A DNA stretch of 64,000 bases from Streptomyces sp. WMMC500. GTDB lineage: Bacteria; Actinomycetota; Actinomycetes; Streptomycetales; Streptomycetaceae. The notes under the pieces are model-generated. The model was not told the origin of the DNA, did no database searches, and saw only the letters and a program-made list of their open reading frames with translations. The stretch covers positions 7,141,001-7,205,000 of the forward strand of contig NZ_CP114905.1 of NCBI RefSeq assembly GCF_027497195.1, written 5' to 3'. The position numbers and the translations under genes are program-made. Of this stretch, positions 55,240 to 63,146 are shown one piece after another (position 1 is the first letter of the stretch; every line of letters begins with the position of its first letter).

Positions 55240-56349
55240 TCAGCCGGTGTGCAGGACCCGGAAGCGGCCGGGGTCCGCCGGGTCCCGGTCCACGACCTGC
55301 ACCGGCGGCCAGGCCCACTGCCACACGCCGGTCTCCGGCACGCGCGAGAACCGGATCGGCCCGCGGGTCCCGTCGACCGCGACGTCCGCCCAGGCCCCGG
55401 CCGTACGCGCCCCGGCCGTACCGCCGCGACGCAGCACGTCGGCGAGGACGGCGACCGTGTCGTAGCCCTCGAAGGCGACGAAGGAGGGTGCTCCGCCGAG
55501 TCGTTCGCGCAGCGCCGCCTCGACGCGCACGCCGAGCGGCGGGAGGCGGTCGGGCAGGTAGCGCAGGAACGGGACCGCCGCGCCCTCGCCACCCGGCAGC
55601 GCCGCCCACTCGGCGAACTCCGGCTGTCCGGCCGGGGCACCGACGAGCAGCCCGGCCAGGCGCGGGTCGCGGCGTACGGACCTGACGAGCGGCAGCGCGG
55701 GCTCCGGGTGGCCGACGAGCAGCAGGAGCGCGGTGGCGCCGCTGCCGGCGAGGGCGTCGCACAGGGCCTCGGGGGTGAGCGCGCCCGCGTCCAGCTCGGT
55801 CACGGTGCCGCCGTGCGGGGCGAGCCGGTCGCGCAGGATGCGGGTCCCGGACGTCCAGTACACGCTGGGCTGGGTCGCCACGGCGAGGCGGCGGTGGCCC
55901 GCGCCGAGGAGGAAGTCCGCGTAGAGCCGCCAGCCGTGGGACTGCGCCGGGGCGATCCGCGCGACGCCGTCTGCCTGACGCTCGGTCAGCGCGTCGAGGA
56001 CCGCCGACGAGCACAGGAACGGCACCCCGAGGTCGTCGGCGCGCGTGGCGGCGGTGCGGGCGACGACGCTGTGGTACTCGCCAGCCAGCGCGGCGACGCC
56101 GAGTCCTGCCAGCTCGTCGACGGCCGCCGCGGCGCGCCGCGGATCGGCGGCGGTGTCGCGCACCACCAGCTCCAGGGGCCTGCCGGCGATCCCGCCCGCG
56201 TCGTTGACCTCGCGGGCGGCCAGGTCGAGCCCGGCGACCAGGTGCCGGCCCGCCTCGGCCCAGCCGGGCGGGGTGAGCGGGGCGAGGGCGCCGATCCGTA
56301 CCGGCTCGTCGGGCCGTGAGGGGCGCGCCTGGGTGACCATGGCGGCCAT
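55240..56349 (-). CDS. Periplasmic-binding-type (Peripla_BP_6) protein
   Basis: About 369 residues with the fold of branched-chain amino-acid/amide-binding proteins. PVRIGALAPLTPPGWAEAG and AAREVNDAGGIAGRPLELVV are characteristic. GVAALAGEYHSVVARTAAT and FEGYDTVAVLADVLRR also fit. There is no signal peptide or lipobox, so it may be a cytoplasmic sensor rather than a transport component, and no permease gene is nearby. The start is uncertain: ATG 56349 or 56340, neither with a clear ribosome binding site. GATAAT on the minus strand (plus 56380-56385) is a good -10. Confidence 0.78.
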   Translation of the reverse strand: MAAMVTQARPSRPDEPVRIGALAPLTPPGWAEAGRHLVAGLDLAAREVNDAGGIAGRPLELVVRDTAADPRRAAAAVDELAGLGVAALAGEYHSVVARTAATRADDLGVPFLCSSAVLDALTERQADGVARIAPAQSHGWRLYADFLLGAGHRRLAVATQPSVYWTSGTRILRDRLAPHGGTVTELDAGALTPEALCDALAGSGATALLLLVGHPEPALPLVRSVRRDPRLAGLLVGAPAGQPEFAEWAALPGGEGAAVPFLRYLPDRLPPLGVRVEAALRERLGGAPSFVAFEGYDTVAVLADVLRRGGTAGARTAGAWADVAVDGTRGPIRFSRVPETGVWQWAWPPVQVVDRDPADPGRFRVLHTG

Positions 56350-56413
56350 TGCACAGGCCGACGGGGCGGGCGGCAACCGATTATCGGGCTACGGGCCCGC
56401 TCATCCGGCCTGT

Positions 56414-57034
56414 TCATCCGGCCCGGGCCGCCGTCGCGCCCGGCACCGCCCCCACCAGCAGGTCCATCTGCCGCAGCGACGCCGCCAGCACCGCGTCCGG
56501 GTCCTGCGCGTGCGCCACCGCCATCGCGCACTCGCACAGCGCCCCGAAAACCACCGAGGCCATCGCGTCCAGCTCCACCGCCGGCACGGTGTCCGCACCG
56601 CCGGCGTGAACGGCCTGCTCCAGCCCGCGCCGCGTCATCGCCCGGCAGTCCGCCTGCACCTCGCGCATCACGGCCCAGCCCAGCGCCCCCGGGGCGTCGA
56701 GCAGCGTGATCCGCTGGGTGCCGGGCTCGATGGAGCCGGTGAGGAACGCGCGCTGGCCCGCCCGCAGCCCGTCCCACGGGTCCGCGCACGCGCGGAAGGC
56801 GTCGGCGATGGCGTCGCGCAGCCGGTGCTGCTCCGCCTCGTAGACGGCGCGGAAGAGGGTCTGCTTGTTGCGGAAGTGGTGGTAGAGGGCGCCCTTCGAG
56901 ATGCCCGCCTGCGCGCAGATCGCGTCCAGGGAGGCGGCGGCGTAGCCGACCCGGGCGAAGTGCGCGCGGGCGGCGCCGACCAGGTCCTTCGTCGTGGCCG
57001 CCGTGCGCTCCTGCTGCGTTCTGCGGGTCTTCAT
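56414..57034 (-). CDS. TetR-family transcriptional regulator
   Basis: A 206-residue repressor-type protein. The N-terminal helix-turn-helix is HFARVGYAAASLDAICAQAG followed by ISKGALYHHFRNKQTLF (about residues 26-62). The C-terminal ligand domain is all-helical and has a single family-typical core. It is divergent from a thiolase gene, with a palindrome between the two. The likely target is its own promoter and the thiolase gene. The inducer is unknown; an acyl-CoA or fatty-acid-related ligand is a reasonable guess from the neighbour. Confidence 0.92.
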   Translation of the reverse strand: MKTRRTQQERTAATTKDLVGAARAHFARVGYAAASLDAICAQAGISKGALYHHFRNKQTLFRAVYEAEQHRLRDAIADAFRACADPWDGLRAGQRAFLTGSIEPGTQRITLLDAPGALGWAVMREVQADCRAMTRRGLEQAVHAGGADTVPAVELDAMASVVFGALCECAMAVAHAQDPDAVLAASLRQMDLLVGAVPGATAARAG

Positions 57035-57061
57035 GCGCGCATTCTAGGCGGGGTTACCCTG

Positions 57062-57084
57062 TACATACGTACTCCCGGTATGTA
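57062..57084. promoter_or_regulatory. Candidate TetR operator
   Basis: TACATAC (57062-57068) and GTATGTA (57078-57084) are perfect reverse complements with a 9-base spacer. GTTAC and GTAAC extend the symmetry on the outside. The element lies between the divergent TetR and thiolase genes, 27 bases before the TetR start. Confidence 0.65.
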
Positions 57085-57127
57085 ACTCTTCGGTAGGCCG
57101 AGAGAAGCGAGAGAGGGGTGTACGCCC

Positions 57128-58300
57128 ATGACCACCACCGCAGTCATCGTCGACGCCGTGCGCACGGCCTCCGGCAAGGGCAAGCCCGGTGGCGCCCTGT
57201 CCGGCGTCCACTCCGTCGACCTCCTGGCCGAGGTGCTGCGCTCGGTCGCCGACCGCAGCGGTCTCGACCCCGTGCGGCTCGACGACGTGATCGCCGGCTG
57301 CGTCACCCAGGCCGCCGACCAGTCGTTCAACGTCGCCCGCAACGCCGTGCTGGCCGCCGGCTTCCCCGAGTCCGTGCCGGGCACCACCGTCGACCGGCAG
57401 TGCGGCTCGTCGCAGCAGGCCGCCCACTTCGCGGCGCAGGGGGTGATGGCCGGTGCGTACGACATCGCCGTGGCCGCCGGTGTCGAGTCGATGAGCCGGG
57501 TGCCGATGGGCACGGCCGCCGTGGGCCGGGACCCGTTCGGCGACCGCCTCGCGGCCCGCTACCCCGGCGGGCTGATCGCCCAGGGCCACTCCGCGGAGCT
57601 GATCGCGGCCCGGTGGGGGCTCGGGCGCACGGAGCTGGACGCGTTCTCGGAGCGCTCGCACCGGCTGGCGGTGCGGGCGTGGGAGCGGGGCGTCTTCGAC
57701 GGGGACGTGGTGCCCGTGGGGGAGCACCGCAGGGACGAGACCGTACGGCCGTCGACCTCCCTGGACGGGCTCGCTGCGCTCAAGCCGTCCTTCTACGACC
57801 CCGCCGTCGCCGCACGCTTCCCCGAGATCGGCTGGCACATCACGCCCGGCAACTCCTCGCCGCTCACGGACGGCGCCTCCGCCGTGCTGATCATGAGCGA
57901 GCAGCGCGCCGCGGAGCTGGGCCTCACGCCGCGGGCGCGGTTCCACTCCTTCGCGGTGACGGGGGACGACCCGGTGCTGATGCTGATGGGCGTCGTACCG
58001 GCGACGCGGAAGGTGCTGGCCAAGGCGGGGCTCACGATCGCCGACATCGACGCCTTCGAGGTGAACGAGGCGTTCGCGCCGGTGCCGCTGGCGTGGCAGC
58101 GCGAGGTGGGCGCCGACCCGGAGCGGGTCAACGTCCACGGCGGAGCGATCGCCCTGGGCCACGCGCTGGGTGCCTCGGGCACGCGGCTGCTGGGCACGCT
58201 GCTCGGCGCGCTGGACGCGGTGGACGGCCGATACGGGCTCCAGGTGATGTGCGAGGCGGGCGGCCTGGCGAACGCGACGATCGTGGAACGGCTGAGCTGA
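57128..58300 (+). CDS. Thiolase (acetyl-CoA C-acyltransferase family)
   Basis: A 390-residue cytoplasmic thiolase that joins or cleaves acyl-CoA units. The nucleophile Cys lies in DRQCGSSQQAAHFAAQG. VNEAFAPVPLAWQREVG and NVHGGAIALGHALGASG (with the active-site His) follow, and the second active-site Cys is in QVMCEAGGLANAT. Length is normal. The sequence does not decide between a degradative (FadA-type) and biosynthetic role. It is probably controlled by the adjacent TetR regulator. Confidence 0.93.
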   Translation: MTTTAVIVDAVRTASGKGKPGGALSGVHSVDLLAEVLRSVADRSGLDPVRLDDVIAGCVTQAADQSFNVARNAVLAAGFPESVPGTTVDRQCGSSQQAAHFAAQGVMAGAYDIAVAAGVESMSRVPMGTAAVGRDPFGDRLAARYPGGLIAQGHSAELIAARWGLGRTELDAFSERSHRLAVRAWERGVFDGDVVPVGEHRRDETVRPSTSLDGLAALKPSFYDPAVAARFPEIGWHITPGNSSPLTDGASAVLIMSEQRAAELGLTPRARFHSFAVTGDDPVLMLMGVVPATRKVLAKAGLTIADIDAFEVNEAFAPVPLAWQREVGADPERVNVHGGAIALGHALGASGTRLLGTLLGALDAVDGRYGLQVMCEAGGLANATIVERLS

Positions 58301-58364
58301 GCGGCGTCCCCTGCGCGGGGCACGGCGGGGTGGGCGGCCCGCAGACCACCCACCCAACCCTCTG

Positions 58365-58775
58365 TTACCCGCCCAGCGCTGCGGCCGTGCGCAGGGCGCC
58401 CGCCGCTTCCTCGTCGCGGCCCTGGCGCTGGAGCGTGCGGCCCAGCATCAGGTGGGCGTACTCCTCGACCGGGTCGCGGTCGAGGACCGCGCGCAGCTCC
58501 GTCTCGGCGCGGCCCAACTGCGCGGAGTGGTAGTACGCCCGTGCCAGCAGCAGCCGGGGCGCGACCTGCTCGGGGTACTCCTCGACCACGCGGGCCAGCA
58601 GCTTCGCCGCCCCCGCGTAGTCCTTCCCGTCGAAGAGCACGCCGGCCCGCTCCCAGCGGGACGCCGCGTCCGCGGCCTCCGGCGCCGCGAAGATGGTCAG
58701 CGCGTCGCTCCACCGGCTCGCGGCGGGCTCGCCGTCCGGACCGTGGGCGTTGAAGCCCCGGAACTCCTCGGACAT
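58365..58775 (-). CDS. Tetratricopeptide-repeat protein
   Basis: A 136-residue helical protein with about two to three TPR units (about residues 45-130). Examples are AGVLFDGKDYAGAAKLLARV, PRLLLARAYYHSAQLGRAET and YAHLMLGRTLQRQGRDEEAA. It starts at ATG 58775 with GGAAGGAG upstream. It is one base from the end of the FMN-reductase gene, so it is the third gene of that operon. A scaffold role for its neighbours is possible. Confidence 0.87.
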   Translation of the reverse strand: MSEEFRGFNAHGPDGEPAASRWSDALTIFAAPEAADAASRWERAGVLFDGKDYAGAAKLLARVVEEYPEQVAPRLLLARAYYHSAQLGRAETELRAVLDRDPVEEYAHLMLGRTLQRQGRDEEAAGALRTAAALGG

Positions 58776-58776
58776 G

Positions 58777-59427
58777 TCACTCCTTCCGGGTGTCCGGCCG
58801 CAGCGCGGCCAGTTGCTGCTCGAACGGGACGACCTGCTCGGCACCGCCGGCCGCCGGGCGCGGCTGCCGGCCGTGCATCAGCTCGGCCAGCTCGCCCGCC
58901 GCCCGGGCGATGCGGGTGGGCAGGGTGTCGGTCAGCGGGTCGCCGCTGCCGCCCCAGTCGTCGGCCGCCGCGTACACCGCGGTCGGCACGACGACGGACC
59001 GCAGGTAGGAGAAGAGCGGGCGCATCGCGTGCTCCAGCACCAGTGAGTGCCGCGCCGTCCCGCCGGTCGCCGCGACCAGCACCGGCTTCCCGGCCAGCGC
59101 ACCGTCGTCCGCCGCCCCGATCACGTCGAAGAACGACTTGAACAGTCCGCTGTACGAACCGGAGAAGACCGGCGTCACGGCGATCAGCCCGTCGGCGCCC
59201 GTGACCGCGTCGATCGCCTCGGCGAGGGCGGGCGACGGGAAGCCGGTGACCGTGTTGTGGGCGATGTCCGCCGCCAGGTCGCGCAGCTCGACCACCCGCA
59301 CCTCGACCCGCCTGTCGTCGTCGGCCGGCTGGCGGCGTACCGCCTCCGCCAGCCGGTCGGCCAGCAGCCGGGTGGACGAGGGCACGCTCAGCCCGGCCGA
59401 CACCACGGTCAGCTTCAGCGCGGTCAC
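58777..59427 (-). CDS. NAD(P)H-dependent FMN reductase (CE1759-like)
   Basis: A 216-residue flavodoxin-fold reductase. LKLTVVSAGLSVPSSTRLLA gives the FMN-phosphate loop. VTPVFSGSYSGLFKSFFDVI is the conserved FMN/active-site block, and VLVAATGGTARHSLVLEHAM follows. The family is usually paired with a luciferase-like monooxygenase, as here: its GTG overlaps the stop of that gene (GTGA). It would supply reduced FMN. The natural substrate of the pair is unknown. Confidence 0.9.
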   Translation of the reverse strand: MTALKLTVVSAGLSVPSSTRLLADRLAEAVRRQPADDDRRVEVRVVELRDLAADIAHNTVTGFPSPALAEAIDAVTGADGLIAVTPVFSGSYSGLFKSFFDVIGAADDGALAGKPVLVAATGGTARHSLVLEHAMRPLFSYLRSVVVPTAVYAAADDWGGSGDPLTDTLPTRIARAAGELAELMHGRQPRPAAGGAEQVVPFEQQLAALRPDTRKE

Positions 59428-60539
59428 TTCGCCACCTCCGCCTTCTCGCCCTGCTCGGCTGCCGCCGCCGCCACGCGGGCCGCGTGGGTCGGCGCCTCCG
59501 GCACGTCCGCCGGCCGGTTCTTCGCGAACTCCTCGCGAAGCACCGGCACGACCTCCTCGCCGAGCATGTCCATCTGCTCCAGCACCGTCTTCAGCGGCAG
59601 GCCCGCGTGGTCGACCAGGAAGAGCTGCCGCTGGTAGTCCCCGAAGGACTCGCGGAACGTCAGCGTCTTGTCGATGACCTCCTGCGGGCTGCCGACGGTC
59701 AGCGGCGTCTGCTCGGTGAAGTCCTCCAGCGAGGGCCCGTGCCCGTACACCGGCGCGTTGTCGAAGTACGGCCGGAACTCGCGGACCGCGTCCTGCGAGT
59801 TCTTCCGCATGAACACCTGCCCGCCCAGGCCGACGACCGCCTGCTCGGGGGTGCCGTACCCGTAGTGGGCGTAGCGCGTGCGGTACAGCTCGATGAGCCG
59901 CTGGAAGTGCTCCTTCGGCCAGAAGATGTTGTTGGCGAAGAAGCCGTCCCCGTAGTACGCGGCCTGCTCGGCGATCTCCGGCGAGCGGATGGAGCCGTGC
60001 CAGACGAACGGCGGCACGCCGTCCAGCGGGCGCGGCGTGGACGTGAAGCCCTGGAGCGGGGTGCGGAAGCGCCCCTCCCAGTCGACGACGTCCTCGCGCC
60101 ACAGCCGGTACAGCAGCGCGTAGTTCTCCACGGCCAGCGGGATGCCCTGCCGGATGTCCTGGCCGAACCAGGGGTAGACGGGACCGGTGTTGCCCCGGCC
60201 CATCATCACGTCCACCCGGCCGTCCGCCAGGTGCTGGAGCATCGCGAAGTCCTCGGCGATCTTCACCGGGTCGTTCGTGGTGATCAGCGTGGTGGACGTG
60301 GACAGGATCAGCCGCTCCGTGCGCGCCGCGATCCAGCCCAGCATGGTGGTCGGGGAGGAGGGGACGAACGGCGGGTTGTGGTGCTCGCCGGTGGCGAAGA
60401 CGTCGAGACCGACCTCCTCGGCCTTGAGCGCGAGGGCCGTCATCGCCTTGATCCGCTCGTGCTCGCTCGGCACCCGACCCGTGGTGGGGTCCTGGGTCAC
60501 GTCGCCCACACTGAAGATCCCGAACTGCACCGGACTCAC
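59424..60539 (-). CDS. Luciferase-like (LLM) flavin-dependent monooxygenase (CE1758-like)
   Basis: A 371-residue oxidoreductase of the bacterial luciferase superfamily. VQFGIFSVGDVTQDPTTGRV opens the protein. VFATGEHHNPPFVPSSPTTM, DVMMGRGNTGPVYPWFGQD and PPFVWHGSIRSPEIAEQAAY are typical TIM-barrel blocks. GTG 60539 has GGAGAGG just before it; the frame is open for 17 more codons. It forms an operon with the FMN reductase and TPR genes. The target is unknown. Confidence 0.9.
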   Translation of the reverse strand: MSPVQFGIFSVGDVTQDPTTGRVPSEHERIKAMTALALKAEEVGLDVFATGEHHNPPFVPSSPTTMLGWIAARTERLILSTSTTLITTNDPVKIAEDFAMLQHLADGRVDVMMGRGNTGPVYPWFGQDIRQGIPLAVENYALLYRLWREDVVDWEGRFRTPLQGFTSTPRPLDGVPPFVWHGSIRSPEIAEQAAYYGDGFFANNIFWPKEHFQRLIELYRTRYAHYGYGTPEQAVVGLGGQVFMRKNSQDAVREFRPYFDNAPVYGHGPSLEDFTEQTPLTVGSPQEVIDKTLTFRESFGDYQRQLFLVDHAGLPLKTVLEQMDMLGEEVVPVLREEFAKNRPADVPEAPTHAARVAAAAAEQGEKAEVAK

Positions 60540-60831
60540 CCTCTCCGTGGTTGAATGCTCAATCACAGCGGAGAACGTGTGTCCGCGCAACCCTATTCCC
60601 CGCCGCGTCCGGGCAGGTGGAAGCCCCGGTACGGGTCCGCGCGGGGGTCAGGGACGAAGGACCCGTACCGGGGGAGCGAGGGGCGGCCGGGCCCGGCCTC
60701 CCGCACCGGGCCCGGCCGGCGCGGGGGCCGCTCCCGGGGCCGCCGGGGAGCGGCGCGGGGTAGCGGCTCGGCTACCCCGCGTGGGCGGAGCGGGCCGCCG
60801 GTCCCGTGCGGCGGCCCGCTCCGCCGCCGCC
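60540..60831. terminator. Gap with a cluster of strong hairpins
   Basis: This 292-base gap between the monooxygenase operon and the GH48 gene holds three adjacent stem-loops. The best is 17 bp with an 8-base loop (60784-60800 with 60809-60825), just past the GH48 stop. A 10-bp stem (60755-60764 with 60771-60780) and a 9-bp stem (60727-60735 with 60746-60754) are immediately beside it. Together they probably stop transcription of the GH48 gene. Promoter sequences for the monooxygenase operon must lie at the left end but are not obvious. Confidence 0.7.
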
Positions 60832-62868
60832 TCAGGCCGACGGGAACAGCTCGGCGTACACCGCGAAGGCGATCGCCAGCCCCGCCTGCGCCCAGAAGCG
60901 GTGGTACGTGAACTCCGGCGCCGGTCCGCCGTCCAGGTGGTCCTGCACCTTCTGCCACTCCGGGTCGTCGCGGTACCACGAACGCAGCTCGATGAAGGTG
61001 ACGCCCGGCTCGATGGTGTCGCCGTTCGGCATCGTGCCCGACCAGCCGTCCGGGATGTACACCTCGTCACCGAAGCGCCCGTAGTCGGCCCGCGTCTCCG
61101 GCACCGCGATGCCGAGGTCGTCGGCGTTCGCGGCCAGCGCGTCCAGCAGCCGCTTGGCCAGGTCGGCCGTCGCGGTGTCGCCGGCCTTGGCCGCGTAGTA
61201 CGTCAGCGTCTTGGCCAGCGCCGAGGCGACGCCCACGTCCGTGCCGTACTCCGCGACCGAGACGTGCAGCCCGGCGTTGGCGCCGGGGCTCGCCGGGTCC
61301 CAGGTGTCCGGCTCGCCGTCCCAGGACAGCGTCGACGGGATCCGGAACGTGCCGTCGGCCTCCGCGGTGATCTCCGGGGTGACCCAGGCCACCCACTTCT
61401 CCAGCAGCGCCTGCGCGGTCGCGTTGCCCGAGGCGTAGTACAGCTCCGCGACCCGTTCCATGCCCCAGCACTGCATGCCGAACCAGTTGTTGCTGGGCGG
61501 GTCGTGGTAGACGGGCTGCCAGTCGTAGGCCATGCCGTAGAAGGTGGGCGTGCCGGGGGGCGGGGTGCCGTACTGCCCCTCCCAACTGTTGGTGCAGCCG
61601 CCCGCGATCCCGCCCTCGGCCGACTGCAGCCAGCGCAGGAACTCCAGTTGCCGGGTCAGGCTCGTGGACCAGTCGTTCTTCGCGGTGGGGGACCTGGGCG
61701 TCAGCTCGGGGACGGTGGACAGCGCCCAGGCGGCGAAGGGGTTCTGGTAGCCCTGGTGGGCGGCGCCGTCGCCGATGCGCCAGGCCCAGCCGCCGCCACC
61801 GCCCGCGGCCCCGCCCCAGGCGTAGTACCAGGACAGCAGGTAGTGCTGGGAGTTGCGGCCGCTGCCCGCGGCGCAGCCCGTGGGGCTGGTGCAGTCACCG
61901 ATCTTCTTGAAGTACTTGTCGAACATCGCGTACCGCAGGTAGTCGCCCATCTTCGCGGCCCGCTGCACCGAGGCGGAGATCTGGCCCGCGTTGCCCTGCT
62001 CGGTGGCCCAGGTCAGTGCCCAGTACGCGGCCTGCACGGCGCGCGCGTCGGCGTCGGGCGCGTTGGTGTACTTCCACTGTTGCGCGTAGGAGGCGTCGCC
62101 CACGAACAGGTCGAGGTACCCGTTGGGGCCGCCGAACTCGAACAGGTCGGTCGTCGGCTGGGGAACGGTCTCCCACACCGACTCCTCCGAGCCGCGCTGG
62201 TAGCTGTTGATGTACGAAGGGCCCGGGCCCGGGCCGTTCTGGCCGCCGGTGCCGGGGGTGTTGCCGTAGCCGTAGGTGTTGTCGACGTCGAGCAGCCAGT
62301 GCATCCCGTAGATGTCCATCGTCCCGTACGCGGACGCCAGTTCGGCCGCAAGCGGGTCCTGGCCGACGGGCACCGCGGGGTCGAGCTGCGCGGGGTACTG
62401 CGTGACGTCGGGGTGCTCGGGCGCGTAGGTCGCGGGCGAGCCCGGGTTGTACGAGCTGTTGGTGGGCTGGTCGGCCTGGGTCGGGATGATGTACTGCTCG
62501 GTCACCTCCCAGGCGGTGTTGAACGGGCCCCAGTCGCCGGTGACCCTGCCGTACGCGGCCTCCAGCCACATCCAGTAGCTGAACGCCTCGGACGTCGTCT
62601 CGTGCCCGTGGTCGGGCGCCTCGACGAGCAGCGTCTCGACGCTGTGGTAGGGGATGCCGTCCGGGCTGAAGTACCCGTTGGCCGGGTCCTTGATCTTCTC
62701 GTACTGGGCGAGGAAGAGGTCGTCGTACGGACCCTGCGGGGCCGCCGCCGTCGCCTTCGTCGTCTCGGGTGCCGTGCCGGCGCGGGCGGCGGCCGTTCCG
62801 GCGGCCGTCGCGAGTGCGGCGCCGCCGGCCGCGGCGGTGAAGCGCCTGCGGCTCAGGGAGCTGGACAT
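60832..62868 (-). CDS. GH48 cellulase (reducing-end exocellulase), Tat-exported
   Basis: A 678-residue secreted cellulase. The N-terminus SSSLSRRRFTAAAGGAALAT is a twin-arginine signal, with cleavage likely near residue 30. The rest is the GH48 catalytic domain. It contains the acid Glu block DHGHETTSEAFSYWMWLEAA (equivalent to Glu55 of Cel48F), GMHWLLDVDNTYGYG, WKYTNAPDADARAVQAAYWA and WEGQYGTPPPGTPTFYGMAY. No cellulose-binding or FN3 domain is attached, unlike many streptomycete GH48 enzymes. ATG 62868 has GAGGAG upstream. It lies after the GH6 gene on the same strand. Confidence 0.95.
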   Translation of the reverse strand: MSSSLSRRRFTAAAGGAALATAAGTAAARAGTAPETTKATAAAPQGPYDDLFLAQYEKIKDPANGYFSPDGIPYHSVETLLVEAPDHGHETTSEAFSYWMWLEAAYGRVTGDWGPFNTAWEVTEQYIIPTQADQPTNSSYNPGSPATYAPEHPDVTQYPAQLDPAVPVGQDPLAAELASAYGTMDIYGMHWLLDVDNTYGYGNTPGTGGQNGPGPGPSYINSYQRGSEESVWETVPQPTTDLFEFGGPNGYLDLFVGDASYAQQWKYTNAPDADARAVQAAYWALTWATEQGNAGQISASVQRAAKMGDYLRYAMFDKYFKKIGDCTSPTGCAAGSGRNSQHYLLSWYYAWGGAAGGGGGWAWRIGDGAAHQGYQNPFAAWALSTVPELTPRSPTAKNDWSTSLTRQLEFLRWLQSAEGGIAGGCTNSWEGQYGTPPPGTPTFYGMAYDWQPVYHDPPSNNWFGMQCWGMERVAELYYASGNATAQALLEKWVAWVTPEITAEADGTFRIPSTLSWDGEPDTWDPASPGANAGLHVSVAEYGTDVGVASALAKTLTYYAAKAGDTATADLAKRLLDALAANADDLGIAVPETRADYGRFGDEVYIPDGWSGTMPNGDTIEPGVTFIELRSWYRDDPEWQKVQDHLDGGPAPEFTYHRFWAQAGLAIAFAVYAELFPSA

Positions 62869-63053
62869 GGGGGATCTCCTCGGGGAGCCCGCGGGGCGGG
62901 TGGCCCTGCGGGAGGGGTGGAGGTGGGGTGCGCGGCTGTGCGGGGGTCGCCGCCCGGCGGGCCGGTGGTTCCGAAGGGCCGGCCGGCTCGGGGGGCCGGC
63001 GGGCTCGGGTGGGCGGGACCCGGTGGGTGACCGGTCGGATGCCCCGGTTGGAT

Positions 63054-63089
63054 GCCCGGTGGCGGCCGTCCCGGGGGCCGCCACCGGGC
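63054..63089 (-). terminator. Hairpin between the GH6 and GH48 genes
   Basis: A perfect 14-bp stem (63054-63067 with 63076-63089) with an 8-base loop lies 57 bases past the GH6 stop. It separates the two cellulase genes, so they may be independent transcripts or attenuated. The 278-base gap shows no TGGGAGCGCTCCCA-type CebR box that I can find. Confidence 0.7.
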
Positions 63090-63146
63090 CGCTCCGCCGC
63101 CGGGATCCGGCGGCCGGCGGCGGAGGGTGGGGGGAACTCGCGTGCG

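Noticed and set aside
60187..63030. A plus-strand open frame of about 950 codons over the GH48 gene
   Set aside because: Antisense to a clear GH48 cellulase; composition is Val/Gly/Arg-rich and not protein-like.
62869..63146. A CebR-type operator (TGGGAGCGCTCCCA) upstream of the GH48 gene
   Set aside because: No such sequence is present in this gap. The GH6 upstream region, where one may lie, is outside the window.
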